DNA of 64,000 bases from Apium graveolens (taxonomy: Eukaryota; Streptophyta; Magnoliopsida; Apiales; Apiaceae), in contig NW_027418176.1 of assembly GCF_009905375.1 (NCBI RefSeq), positions 1 through 64,000 on the forward strand. Reading direction: 5' to 3'. The first letter of the stretch is position 1; every line of letters begins with the position of its first letter. Shown here piece after piece: positions 20,992-33,613 of the stretch. Position numbers and translations under genes: made by a program. The notes below the pieces were generated by a model. It ran no database searches. It saw only the letters and a program-made list of their open reading frames with translations, and was not told the DNA's origin.

Positions 20992-23900
20992 TGTAACGCC
21001 CTCCAGACCCGGGGTATAAGTCTGGGGGTTACGAGCTAATCACCCAACCTGTACAAGCTTATTAATAAATAATAAAAAAATGAAATTAAACCCCTTAACA
21101 ACTACCAGGACCTTTCTAGGTTGAGGTATGAAAACAAGAACACTAACTACTTTTATTACAAACCAACATTCAAAATCTCACAAACTTTCTTTATTACAAA
21201 CCATTATCTAACTCATTTTAAACTAAGTTCAGCTTTTATTCAAACACACATACTATCTATCAACACTCCACCTACTCGGGCAACTCAAAGCTTTCTTCCT
21301 GGATAGGGATCAACACCTTGGGTATAAGAGGATCCCGAGGCTTGACCCGCTTCTTTACCACTCGTGTTCTGACGGGTTTCATATTCCTTCTTAACTGAAA
21401 CAATAAGGTGAATAACAACAAAAAGGGGTGAGCCAATATTGCTCAACAAGTCTACAAAATATACACAATGTTAAAGCAATATAACTGAATCCGTATCCCA
21501 GGTTTATTTGCAAAGATATAACTTTATAAGAATCAAAAGAAGGCCATTGCTGGAGAATACAAACGAACTACACTGGACTCAAGTTCGCAGCTATATCCTG
21601 CTGATCAGCCAGGATACAGTGCAGATCTATATCTCACTATATAGATCCCGTCGGGCACCCAGGCACTACGGCCCATCTCAAGGATCCAGTTATGTTCCGG
21701 TCCTTAGGATTAAGTAACCTTAATCCCCAAAAGTAATGTCATCCAGTCCCTGAATAGCAACCGGAATAATCGGTATACTTTGATATATTCTAATCACCAG
21801 AATATATTAATAACTGTGAGTAATAATTGGAATATGAATAATAAATTTAAATGAAAAGAATAATTCAAGAATTGAACTGAGATATGAATAAAGGAGTTAA
21901 AGTAATGCAAATGTAATAAGAATCTGAAGAGAATATCACTATTCTGGAAGAATAGAATAGAGGAGAAACTTGCCTTCTGTGTGACTTACTGCAATTAAAT
22001 CACTTCCGTCTATCCCCTACTTGACCTGCCTTACTGGCTTAGTTTCTGTTAGCAAAATAGATTGGTTATGTCATTTTGTACTTCTGTCGTACCTTAAATC
22101 GACTTCAATTGTTCCTACTATTTACCCATACGTTTATAACCAACTCGAATATTACATATAAATAAGTAAGACTCGATTAACCACATAATACACATAAGCA
22201 CATAAGCGCATAATCGTTTTTATAGTTAAAATAATTTTTAGAATCGAAATCGATTCGCTGATTGCTCCGTTAATCACCTTCTACTTCATTTCCCATTTTT
22301 CCGGAATTTTTTGAACTCGTCTCGGTACGCATTTTGACTGATAATCAAGCAATCTATAAAATTAACTAATTTCGAGAAGAAATTAGGTCTTGCATATATT
22401 TTTAGTGAAAAGAATTAATTTTTCTTAGTCAACAGGCTTTCGTTTCGCTCAATTCGGACTAACGGTGAATTATTATCAATTAAACACTGATAATTCAATT
22501 TATTATTCAATATAAATAATTATTGCTAGTTTTTAAATCCCAAAATAATTTTTAAATAATTATTTAAGAAAATCAAAGACAGAAATAATTTTTTTATAAT
22601 TTTAGAGTTAAAATGAAGAAGTATGATTTATCGAACATTATGTGACTATTATCGAATAATTAATCACTTTTTAAATATTTAATAAATAAATAACTAATAA
22701 TAATTAATAGATAATTATTACTAATTTAAAATTAATTAATCCCTAATTATTAGGAATTAAATCACAATTTATGCAAATACTTACAACTCATCGTTATTTA
22801 TTTGATTAGATCGTTATTTACAAATAATCAACGATTTAATTAACTGATACGCTATTTAATCGAATAACTACGAATTACTCGAATTATAAAACCAACTCAA
22901 CGATTAAACACTCGTATAAATACGAGCTACGCACTATTTTCGAATACTACCGAACTAATATATTATTATTGGAATATAAATGAGTCGTAATCAATTAATT
23001 ATCGGTATTTAATTATACGCTACGAACAATTACTGCAATATTATTCGAATAACTAACGCCGAATAATATTCTCATTATCGAATCACTATTCGCATAGATA
23101 CGAGTTACTCGTATTAATTTAATCTTAATTAATTACCTAATTACTAATTAATTACCTAATTATTAATTAATTAGATAACTAATAAATAATTAGATAAATA
23201 AATTAATTTGAATTTATAAGTAATAAAATAATTCAGAAATTAATAATATTATTTTTCAGAATTCAAAACTGATTTTTTAATTGATTTATAGAATTAATCA
23301 AAAACTAATTTTTTATTTTTACAAATATAAATAAATAATTATAATTTCAGAAACAGGAAACAGAAATTGGTTTTAGGTTTTGGGGGGATCAAAACCGGGT
23401 CAAATAAAATCCAATCGGGCTTCAAGAACTCAAACGGGTCGGGTTTGCAGATGATCAGAAACTGAGAAGACGACCGGAAATCGTGTCGCCGCCCGGCGGG
23501 TTTGTCCGGCAGCTTCACCGGCGTACCATTCGAAGCCGTTTCAATCGATTTCGCTGGAAACGATTCGTAACACTCCCAGGTGCTCGCTAAATCATCAACA
23601 CATCACCCATCATCCCTTCGATTCCTCCGGCCAAAACGAGCCCAGAAACCGGCCCACCTTCAACCCAACTCCGGCGACATGGTTTTCGAGGATTACAACA
23701 CCAACAACGAGATTTTTATGCCAAAACGAAGCTACAGACTTCTACAATTACTTCCTAACATCAATCACGAGCAAAAACATATATAAATCTAAAAGAAACG
23801 AAATCAAAAATAGAGTAAACCCAAGAACTTGACATATCGATTTGGGGTTGTAAAATCAAAATAAAAATACTAAATCACTCCTAGGACTAAAACAACTCTA

Positions 23901-24817
23901 ACTACATCAATCAAACAATCAAAAACGATCTTCAAAATCAAAAATCTAAATTCATGCCAAGAACATCAAAATTCGATTTTAAATTTAACCAACCTCAGTT
24001 GATGTTGTTGATATCTATAGATTCGTCTCTTTGAGAGGATTAATTTGGTTACTCGAGCAAAATCAGGGGTTTAGTAAATCTCCTGCAATCACCGTTTGAT
24101 CTTCAAGCTTCTTCAAGAACACAACTCCACCCACACTTTCTAATTTCTTTTCTTTTAATTTTTTCTGATTTTTAATTGTAATTAACTAATTAATTACCAC
24201 CAAATATGAGATTTATATTTATGAAAATAATACCCTAAATAAAAATTAAGGGGCTAATTATACTCCTAATAAAAATATTTGGCCCCAATTTTTATAATTT
24301 TTGGGTATTAATATTAAATTTTTAAATATCCAATAAATACAAAATTAATGCTAAAAATTCCCAAAAATTGTGAATATTACAAAAATGCAAAGAAAAAATG
24401 ATATATGATAATTCATGATCATATAAAATAAAAATGTGATTTTGTGGGGTTTTTGGTACCCGAAGGGGCCGGAAAAGCCGTTTTTTCGCGAAAAAGGTCA
24501 ATTTGTAAAATGTCTAGAGGTTCAGAATAACGATATGGTATAGGGCATTTTGGCAAATAGGGCCAATGATTTTGTTTGAAATACAGGCTTTTAAAACATG
24601 GTTTTTGAGCTGTACGAGTTTTGATATAAGATATCTAAGTTACAATAAAACACTCAATAAATGTCCAAAACACATTTGGATCAAAACAGATAACACGTAA
24701 CACATAGCAGTTAAGGTTTAATGACTCAACACATTTAATCACATATAAATGACATGTTAATACACATATTTATTATAAATTATGATATCATACAACGTAA
24801 ATTTTCCGGTCGTTACA
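20992..24817 (+). mobile_element. 3.8-kb solo-LTR-like element, TGTAACG...CGTTACA
   Basis: 3826 bp with inverted ends (TGTAACG / CGTTACA) and a perfect 5-bp duplication, the hallmark of LTR-element integration. No primer-binding site, gag or pol is present, so I read it as a very long solo LTR, probably Gypsy-type given its length. The start can fold: GTAACGCCCTCCAGAC against GTCTGGGGGTTAC. Base composition changes inside: 23380-23720 is clearly G+C-richer than anything around it. Short open frames at 21121-21306, 21508-21717 and 23580-23786 match nothing I know. Clean ends suggest it is among the youngest insertions. Confidence 0.75.
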
Positions 24818-24822
24818 TTATA
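24818..24822 (+). repeat. Target-site duplication TTATA, right
   Basis: Exact copy of 20987-20991; the interrupted spacer continues at 24823 with CCTCTA. Confidence 0.85.
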
Positions 24823-25345
24823 CCTCTACAAATTTAATTTGATTAAATGTTGTCATGGTAATATTAATTTTTACATGACCAATAATATCTTAGTTATTGT
24901 GAGAGGTTTTTAAGACTTGAATGTATGATAGTAGTACTTCTATTATTCTTAGTTAGGGTTGTAGTAGTACATATATTATTGTTAGTTGAGATAAGTAGGG
25001 AATTTATATATAATTTCACTAAATAAAATTTATAATTTTTGAGAAAATGTCATTTTTAGTTAAGTTTTTTATACAATGCTTACCACTTAATTTATAGAAT
25101 TCATTTTATTTACAATACAAAATAAATTAGAGTAATGCTTGTCTACTTATAGTTGTAAATCAACACCCATTTAGTTTATATAATACATGGAGCAGACTTT
25201 GTTAAATTATATTTTTATAAAAAGAAAAAATTTGAATTTGTAATAATAAATTGATAATAAGATAAAAACAATTTAAACTAAAGTGGATAAGGTTTACTGG
25301 TTATCATGAATTGATGTTGTTTAACAAAGTTAAGGTAATAATTTA
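24823..25345. repeat. End of module c and deleted module d, unit 2
   Basis: Continues the spacer. The promoter block is missing (AAACTAA joined directly to AGTGGATAAGG near 25281), and module d ends in the exon 1 tail TTTAACAAAGTTAAGGTAATAATTTAT. At about 25345 it is fused to module h; Gly-rich exon, LTR block f and module g are absent. Confidence 0.65.
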
Positions 25346-25597
25346 TGGGACATGCAGATATGATATTCCTTGTTATGGCCTCCACATCTACATGTCTTCC
25401 ACTATGATTTAGTTTTGATAATACACACACATATGTTTTTTCCTATGGCTTTACATGGTTTTGTTTCTGCTCGGGGTAAGTTGTTTAAATTTATGTCAAA
25501 TTTTACCGTTTTGTTTGATATATGATTATTGGATTAAGGTCGTGTCAAATTTTACCCTTTTTGCAAATTTTTTTAAATATTATCTCACAATCACTAG
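25346..25597. other. Tail of module h, unit 2
   Basis: Starts inside module h (GGGACATGCAGATATGATATTCC) and is collinear with 12605-12856. No intact frame. Confidence 0.6.
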
Positions 25598-26266
25598 GTC
25601 ATATTACCTATTAGGGAGGAGGAAGTTAAGAATGTAGTCTTTTTCATACATCAATACAAGTCACTAGATCCACATGGGTCCAAGCATTTTTCAAACGTAT
25701 TGAAATATTTTTAAAAAAATATGTTGTCCTATTTGTCAGATTTTCTTTGATACATGACATAGGCCAAGGGAACTAAATCGTAGGCTTGTATGTCTTATTT
25801 CTAAGGTTAAACAATTGAAACATATATAAGATCTTCGACCTATCTATGTTTAATCTAGACAGTGTCTAACAAACAGAGTGCTTTTAATGAAGGGAGGCTA
25901 TTAGCTCATAATACAATGATTGCATTTGAAGTCACAAGGGAAAAAAGGGTGTGGCTGGGTTAAGTATTGATATTTTAAGGCATAATTGGAATGGAAGATT
26001 TATTGATATAACCATTAAAGTTCTCTTTTACAACGTAAAAAACTTTGGTACACTTTATTCTCTCCTTTTTACCATGTACCGATTCAGTATCAGCAATAGA
26101 ACTCAATTTTTAATTATATGGATAAAAAGGATTTTAACATAGAATTGGATTTGTTGAGAAATATGTGTAAGTAAAACTAAATTGAACACAATTTGGTCTC
26201 TCTAATTAATAACCACTCTTTAATTTTGATCAAATTTCTCCATTGCAAAAGTATTGTAATGTTTAA
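25598..26266 (+). pseudogene. LINE reverse transcriptase fragment, module i of unit 2
   Basis: Same N-terminal RT fragment as at 12857. EEEVKNVVFF, SLDPHG, SNKQSAFNEG, AHNTMIAFEVT and WKVY-region equivalents can be picked out across frames, ending WNGRFIDITIKVLFYNVKN and FGTLYSLLFTMYR. A deletion has removed much of the LIPK...LSKVV middle. The last about 20 bp (GTATTGTAATGTTTAAGCTAG) form a junction with module b that recurs exactly in unit 3. Confidence 0.75.
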
Positions 26267-26900
26267 GCTAGACATATAGTCATCTAGACTTTACGGAAAT
26301 GATATTCATTAATTTTCAAGATTGGAAATTTGATGGTTTGATATCTGCTCATATTGTTTGTTGATTTGGTTTATGGAAAATGGTGACAGCACATTTTGTT
26401 GAGTTTCATTATCTGCCATTAATGATTATTTTCTGGATCTTAAAGTGAGTTTATATAAATACCAAGCTTTGATATCATTTTTAGGCCCTTTAATTACCTA
26501 TAGAGGGGGTCAATATAATTATAACAATGAAATACAATTATGTACTCAATAATGAAGAATAGTTTTTATATTATTGAATAAAAAGTTATTACAAAATTCT
26601 CTAGCTCAACATGAGCAAATATCTTGAGAGCTTTAGGTTATGTGTATGATAAAATAAATGCAACAGTGTTAACCTACTATTGTTAACCTAATTGTGCTTA
26701 TATATTGCACACTTATACAATCAATATATAGATAAAATCAATAAGGAATCATCATACATAAGCTATAATATAAAAATACTAATATAAACAATGTTGATGA
26801 GAAGTATTCATCAATAAATACTGTGATGTCATTTTTGTTAAACTCTCACATGAAATACTAATGGAACAAATGTGATAGTTATATACTAATATCATCAACT
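26267..26900 (-). mobile_element. Copia PBS/LTR relic, module b of unit 3
   Basis: Begins in the gag 5' leader (ACATATAGTCATCTAGAC). The PBS relic is at 26477-26462 and LTR-like sequence follows, including minus-strand TATATAAG near 26700. The gag core itself is missing from this unit. Confidence 0.55.
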
Positions 26901-27235
26901 TTTGACAACCAAATTTTTTGAAGGTTTATAAGCCATTTTTATTTTCAGGAAATCAGAACTCAATTCCCACCAACATCGGTAGGTTCCCCCTTTGGACAAA
27001 AAATTGAGGTATGTTCCTGGGATTTGACAAACTTTGAATTTAAATTTTGATCTCCTTTTTTAATAGTTTTTCTCAGAATTTGGGGTTCTTATTATTTTTT
27101 TATATTTTCTTAAAATATTTGCAAGAAAAGAATGTTATTCAAATAACTATTTGGATTAAAATTACTCAAAAAACTACAAAAAATGGGGAGTACAAATATA
27201 AGTAATGTGAATGATATTTAAATAATATTAATATA
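26901..27235. repeat. A+T-rich spacer start, module c of unit 3
   Basis: Only the first part of module c remains. At ATATATTTT/AATAGTGGG it is fused into the middle of the Gly-rich exon, removing promoter, exons 1-2 and the exon 3 start. Confidence 0.7.
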
Positions 27236-27716
27236 TTTTAATAGTGGGATTAGTGGCAGCATGACTAGCATCTTTAGTGGTTCCAGAAATGATAATATTA
27301 GTAGTGGATTTGCTGGAATTGATGGTGCCATTGGTCCTGGAGCTCTTATTAGTGCAATTGGTGGCATTGAAAGCAGTAATCTTTGCTGGGAATTGGTGGT
27401 GGTATTATTGATGTTGGTGTTGAAGTTCATGCTAGCTTAAGCAGGTTCCATCCATGGCCAGTTTAATTATGGTACTACAGGTGGTAGCATTGATGTTATA
27501 TTGGTTAGTCTTAGTAGTGGCATTGGTGTTGGCATGGTGGTAGATTAGTGATCGTATTGGTGGTGGAATGGCTAGTTTGCCATAGTGGTAGCATTGGTGT
27601 TATATTGGTTAATCTTAGTAGTGGCAATTTATGGTAGCATTGCTGGTAGCTTTAGTGGTAGCTTTAGTGGTAGCACTGGTTGTATATTAGGTTTATTAGT
27701 AGTTGATTAGCTTCGG
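27236..27716 (+). pseudogene. Gly-rich exon fragment, unit 3
   Basis: Starts at the exon 3 segment SGISGSMTSIFSG and lacks the promoter and first exons. Frames change at least at 27390 (GCTGGGAATTGG), 27442 and 27537. Ends with the family terminus GTAGTTGATTAG near 27714. Confidence 0.7.
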
Positions 27717-27726
27717 AGATGGTGGT

Positions 27727-28678
27727 TGTGACACCCTCCGAACCCGGGTCAGAAAGTTTGGGGTTCACAACACACTATTATATAAACCTGTATATGAAAT
27801 ATTATATGCAATTATCCTTATTTACGCAACCACGGATTCCAACAGGTGAAGTATGAAAACCAACCACAACCTTGACTTTTATCACGTCATATCAAATCCC
27901 ACTAGTTTAACTTACAACTAAAAATGAAATCATTCTTACAAACTTGCATAACTCAAATTAGCTCGATCCAACTCAACCGGGAATCCTAGATCGCATACAG
28001 GACTGGGGATCCTCGTTACCAACAATTTCCATTTTAACTGTAGAATGACCTAAACAGATTCACACGGGTGAGCTAACTAGCTCAGCAAGTTATAATAACA
28101 ATAACTGGGTGTAAACAATGATCAATTGAAATGATTCATAGGAATCTAGTTCCTTGTTAAGCAATTATTAGAATTGGATATTCATTTTTAAGTTTAAAAC
28201 CAAGGTTAGGCTGCTGATCAGTGACACACTAACCCCGATCAAGGCACACAACTCTGCTCTCTATACCGGATCCAAGGCACACATTGGCCTAATATGACCA
28301 CCAATCTGGTTTGACCAGGAATCTGTTCCATATTTATAATATATCCAATTCTAAACAATTCAACATGATAAATATTGTAATTCAATAAAACAGAATCATA
28401 ATTAACAATGATAAAACATTTATTTCAGGTATAAAGCAATTCATAAATATCACCAGAGTATATCAGGGTATGTATGAGGAATAGCTTCCGACCTGTAGGA
28501 GAATCAGGTATTAGATGAATAATGGTTATACAAGGTTTAGTTCACTATACCATAGAATACTTTTGCAACAAGATTTTAAAAACTATCTAAAAAACGTTGC
28601 TGTTGAAATGTGATTTCATGTCTATTGCAAGGGATTTTAAAACATTGCAACTGAATCAACAAAATTTCGAGTCGTACA
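27727..28678 (+). mobile_element. LTR-like block, module f of unit 3
   Basis: TGTGACACCCTCCGAACCC to TCGTACA. Collinear with 10230-11193 with small indels, and the same flanks as unit 1. Confidence 0.6.
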
Positions 28679-29327
28679 AATACATGTTATTGCAATACAT
28701 TATATAATTCGTTATAAGTAGATCAGAAATTTGGGCCCAAAGTTAGGCGGTCTTGTTCAAAACTTGTGAGCGGGCTTGCTGAAATTGTTTTCCCGGCTTT
28801 CTATTAAATAAACAAAAATAACACAGACTGTCAAACATTCTCCACTGCGGTGAAAGATTAAATCTTTGCTGAAATATTTCTCTAAACACTGAATATTAAA
28901 TCTTTGTAAAGACTCAAACTCCAAGAAGATTAAATCTCGGAAAAGATTAAACCTTGAATGAAATGTATTTTTTTTCCCAAATCATCTTTCCTAAAGTTCT
29001 TTTAATTCACTAAAATAATTTAGGAGAATATTAAATTTGGTCGATTATTGTTAATTATTGTTTAATTTACCTCCTTACTTTTTTGTTTCATGTTATTTTG
29101 TGTTTGGGATCTTTTATCAAGGTTACACTATGTGTTAATTAGGGTTTATTTATTAAATCATGTTTATATGTCAATCGTGTCTTATTATCAGTTCTGAGTT
29201 GTATTGGGATTGTTTGGAATGACAGTGGTATGATATTGTGAGGAATCACTTGTCGTTGTAAAAGTAGAATTTGTATTTTGGACTTTTTGTTTGCTCCGGT
29301 GTTCTGATAGTTTGTTAATCTTTATAG
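28679..29327. repeat. Spacer, module g of unit 3
   Basis: Aligns with 11194-11844; no coding potential seen. Confidence 0.55.
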
Positions 29328-30300
29328 AATGAAGTACTATAAAGAAAGAAATTCAATACTTTCAGATAATTTTATTATATATTGACTCGTTAAATAAAAA
29401 ACTTGTGTCCAATCGCCTAGGTCATATAATGGTGTTTGTATACTAGTTTATTAATAATGAATTAAGCAAGTGTTATTATAATTCACATCTTATAATTTTT
29501 TAATGGTTTCATTTTAGAGAAAAAGATAAAACGAAAATTGTGAGAAGAGATACCAAAAGTGTTGATAACAAGAATAGTTCAAGGACGGAGAGGCGATATG
29601 TTATTAATACAAATAACGAAAGAAAAATGACATCTATAGTTTTGGTGGAGGACATTGCTCTGCAACTATGACCTTGCTTCCTACTACAGGGAAATGTATC
29701 AAGTTAGCAAAGTGGAAAAGGTTGCCATCTTTTAATAACATGGATTCCCTTGGATAGGTTAAAATATTTTGTGCTCTTTTTTTGACAACTCCTTATCATT
29801 TGGTGATAAGGAATTAAATTAAATTACAATATGAGATTCTCAGATTGTTATTTACAAATCCCGGTACCTGACTTTCCCTTTGCAAGGTGGTTTCTCCACA
29901 AACTTGGATCAAATCGACTAATCAAAAAACATCTTCTGCTCATGATAAAACATCAGAGTCTGGAGGAACATCTCGATTTGGTCACTTTGGCTTTGGCTCA
30001 TAGTTATAAACAAAAATACCGAAACCATGACAGGACAAACACGTATATTGTAATTATGGGACATGCATATCTGATATTCCTTGTTATGGCCTCCACATCT
30101 ACATGGATTCCACTAGGATTTAGTTGGATAGTACACACTCATAGGTTTTTCTATCAGCTTTACATGGTTTTTTCTGCTCAGTAAGTTATTTAAATTTATT
30201 TCAAAATTTACCATTTTGTTTGATATATGGTTATTTGATTAAGGTCGTGTCAAATTTTACCCTTTTTGCAAACTTTTTTAATTATTATTTCACAATCACT
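29328..30300 (+). pseudogene. Exon-like fragments of unrecognised gene, module h of unit 3
   Basis: Block 1 (29328, after TTTATAG) is frameshifted by an extra A (AAAGAAAGAA). Block 2 (29518-29758) lacks about 35 bp including the MTRSTGSENKC segment. Block 3 follows TTTGCAAG at 29886 and reads WFLHKLGSNRLIKKHLLLM in a frame open from 29831 to 30184. An open frame this long (117 codons) is notable but it runs through the intron-like part, so I treat it as chance in a pseudogene. Confidence 0.5.
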
Positions 30301-30953
30301 AGCTCATAGTACCTATTAGGGAGTAGGAAGTTAAGAATGTAGTCTTTTTCATGCATCAATACAAGTCACTAGATCCACATGGGTCGAACCCGGCATTTTT
30401 CAAAGGTATTGAAATATTTTCAAAAGATATGTTGTTCTATTTTGTCAGATTTTCTTTGATACACGACATGGGCCAAGGGAAACTAAATCCTAGGCTTGTA
30501 TGTCTTATTCCTATGGTTAAACAACCGAAACATATGTAAGATCTTTGACCTATCTATCTTTATAATGTTCTGATAGCGTATACTATCGAAGGTGGTGGTG
30601 AATAGGTTCAAACTATGTTTAATCTAGACAGTGTCTAACAAACAGAGTGCTTTTAATGAAGGGATGCTATTAGCTCATAATACAATGATTGCATTTGAAG
30701 TCACAATGGGAAAAAAGGGCGTGGTTAGGTTAAAAATTGATATTTGAAGGCATAAGATAGGTTGGGAATGGAGATTTATTGACATAACGATTAAAGTTCT
30801 CTTTTACAACTTAAAAAACTTTGGTACACTTTATTCTCCATCCTTTTTTACTTGAATTGATTTCAAGTAAACTAAATTGAACATAATTTGTCTCTCTAAT
30901 TAATAACCACTCTTTAATTTGATCAAATTTCTCCATTGCAAAGTATTGTAATG
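30301..30953 (+). pseudogene. LINE reverse transcriptase fragment, best-preserved middle, module i of unit 3
   Basis: Clearest LINE copy: MHQYKSLDPHGSNPAFF (the KAPGPDG box), then LNPRLVCLIPMVKQPKHM (canonical N.T.I.LIPK...P), then after a stop DL*PIYLYNVL, SKVVVNRFKLCL, SNKQSAFNEGMLLAHNTM, IAFEVT and the RLKIDI...WRFIDITIKVLF segment. Stops and a shared 1-bp deletion between IDI and the KAYDR-equivalent make it inactive. After FGTLYS it is cut short, and at about 30953 the same junction as at 26250-26266 leads into module b. Confidence 0.88.
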
Positions 30954-31600
30954 TTTAAGCTAGACATATAGTCATCTAGACTTTACGGAAATGATATTCA
31001 TTAATTTCAAGATTGGAAATTTGATGGTTTGCATATCTGCTCATATTGTTGTAGATTTGGTTTATGGAAAATGGTGACAGCACATTTTGTTGAGTTTCAT
31101 TATCTGCCATTAATGATTATTTTCTGGATCTTAAAGTGATTTTATATAAATACCAAGCTTTGATATCATTTTTAGGCCTTTAATTACCTATAGAGGGGGT
31201 CAATATAATTATAACAATCAAATCATTATGTACTCAATAATGAAGAATAGTTTTTATATTATTGAATAAAAAGTTATTACAAAATTCTCTAGCTCAACAT
31301 GAGCAAATATCTTGAGAGCTTTTAGGTTATGTGTATGATAAAATAAATGCAACAGTGTTAACCTACTATTGTTAACCTAATTTGTGCTTATATATTGCAC
31401 ACTTATACAATCAATATATAGATAAATCAATAAGGAATCATCATACATAAGCTATAATATAAAAAATACTAATATAAACAATGTTGATGAGAAGTATTCA
31501 TCAATAAATACTGTTGATGTCATTTTTGTTAAACTCTCACATGAAATACTAATGGAACAAATGTGATAGTTATATACTAATATCATCAACTTTTGACACC
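30954..31600 (-). mobile_element. Copia PBS/LTR relic, module b of unit 4
   Basis: Same start and shape as at 26267: PBS relic at 31168-31153, TATATAAG on the minus strand near 31388, LTR end near 31600. Confidence 0.55.
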
Positions 31601-33408
31601 AAATTTTTTGAAGGTTTATAAGCCATTTTTTAATTTTCAGGAAATCAGAACTCAATTCCCACCAACATCGGTAGGTTCCCCCTTTGGACAAAAATTGAGG
31701 TATGTTCTGGGATTTGACAAACTTTGAATTTAAATTTTGATCTCCTTTTTTAATAGTTTTTCTCAGAATTTGGTGTTCTTATTATTTTTTTATATTTTCT
31801 TAAAATATTTGCAAGAAAAGAAATGTTTATTCAAATAACTAATTTGGATTAAAATTACTCAAAGAACTATAAAAAATGGGGAGTACAAAATATAAGTAAT
31901 GTGAATGATATTTAAATAATATTAATATATTTTTGTAAGCATTAATTATTTGTCGAAAACATATTTTCATTATAAAATTTTCTCAACTGAAGTTAGAAAC
32001 TTATAATTTTCTGCTTAAATGATTGCTTTGCATGATTATTAAAATATTTTTTAAAAAAAATATATTTTCTAACACTAATATAACCGTAGATTCAAATCAT
32101 AACTAAAAAATTATAAAGTTGGTATGAAATTTAACTAGTCATTTTCTACTATTTGTTATATAGAAAAAAATGCTTATTTGGTCATAATAGTCATTTCATA
32201 CCAAAGTCAATATAAATGATGAATTACATAAAATCTTACCCCAAACTTAATTGAATATACTTCATCCCATAATACATATTTTTTGAACATTGTTCATGTA
32301 AAATTAATAATTTTACATATCTTTTTAAAATAATTATTTTTTTGAATTAAAGTTTAATATTAATTAATTTTATTCATAGAAGTAAATTCTAGAAGTAATT
32401 TTTGTACGTATCCTCTTTATTCATCTTAAAAAAATAATGGAATTATATTTTGGTACCTATTTGAAAAAATAATGTTCTCTTTGCATTTCATACCCACCTT
32501 GTGAAAAGACCCAAAATTTGTTGGAAAACTTGTCTATTGAACATTTTGAGTTACAAAACAAGTTTATAAATATAAGCATTGTTTTAAATAATAATTTTTC
32601 ATTAAAATTGAAAATATTAAAATATTAATTATAATTTTGTTAAAGTACATATGGTCAAGTTCAAACAACTTATATACTTAGACACTATGAGCTGCATTTC
32701 TCATTCAATTTCTTCCCAATTTAGATTTTTCCCCATGAACCAGTGAATGAATATGGTATATGTAGTGTTACCCACAATATATTGTCATTTTACATATTCA
32801 AATCAAATTGACTAAGAATTAAATAAAAATCAACAATCATGTTATCATTCATTTTAATTCCTATGTTTAAATAAACATAGAAATTTGTAAATATTTTTAA
32901 AAATTGTATCATTTTTCCCAATACCTATAACTTAGTTGTCAAAAATTTGGTATGCTATCTTATACCTCTAGAAATTTAATTTGATTAAATGTTGTCATGG
33001 TAATATTAATTTTTACATGACCAATAATATATGAATTATTGTGAGAGGTTTTAAGACTTGAATGTATGATAGTAGTACTTTATTATTCTTAGTTAGGGTT
33101 GTAGTAGTACATATATTATTGTTAGTTGAGGTCAGTAGGGAATTTATATATAATTTCACTAAATAAAATTTAAAATTTTCAAGAAATTATAATTTTTAGT
33201 TAAGTTTTTTATACAATGGTTACCACTTAATTTATAGAATCTCATTTTATTTACAATACAAAATAAATTAGAGTAATGCTTGTTTACTTATGGTTATAAA
33301 TCAACACCCAATTAGTTTGTACTTTGTTAAATTATATTTTTATAAAAAGAAAAAATTTGAATTTGTAATAAGAAATTGATACTAAGATAAAAAATAATCT
33401 AAACTATA
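31601..33408. repeat. A+T-rich spacer, module c of unit 4
   Basis: Complete copy of the module, including the stretch 31900-32150 that unit 1 lacks but units 2 and 7 keep. No genes seen. Confidence 0.65.
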
Positions 33409-33484
33409 TTGGGCCCATTAAAACCCATGATATACAATTGGGCCTGCAAAATATAGGATATTAAAAAGGTAGGTAAAACCCTAA
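33409..33484 (+). promoter_or_regulatory. Site II / telo-box promoter, unit 4
   Basis: TTGGGCCC (33409-33416), TTGGGCCT (33438-33445) and one AAACCCTAA (33476-33484), same order and spacing as in unit 1. The downstream gene copy is broken. Confidence 0.5.
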
Positions 33485-33613
33485 TATTAGCCTAAGCCCG
33501 CCCCCTTACAAATAAAATGAATTTGTACTTGACCATGAAATAGGCCATGAAATAGTGTTTTGGAGTTATTTGTTTTTTCTATGAAGGAGTGTTTTGGTTA
33601 AACACATCTCCAA

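Noticed and set aside
23380..23800. G+C-rich stretch inside the 3.8-kb element as a possible captured gene (frame 23580-23786)
   Set aside because: Short frame, no domain, no splice structure; likely the LTR's transcribed leader.
29831..30184. 117-codon frame in module h of unit 3 as a stand-alone gene
   Set aside because: It begins in what is an intron in the other units and ends at a position not shared with them.
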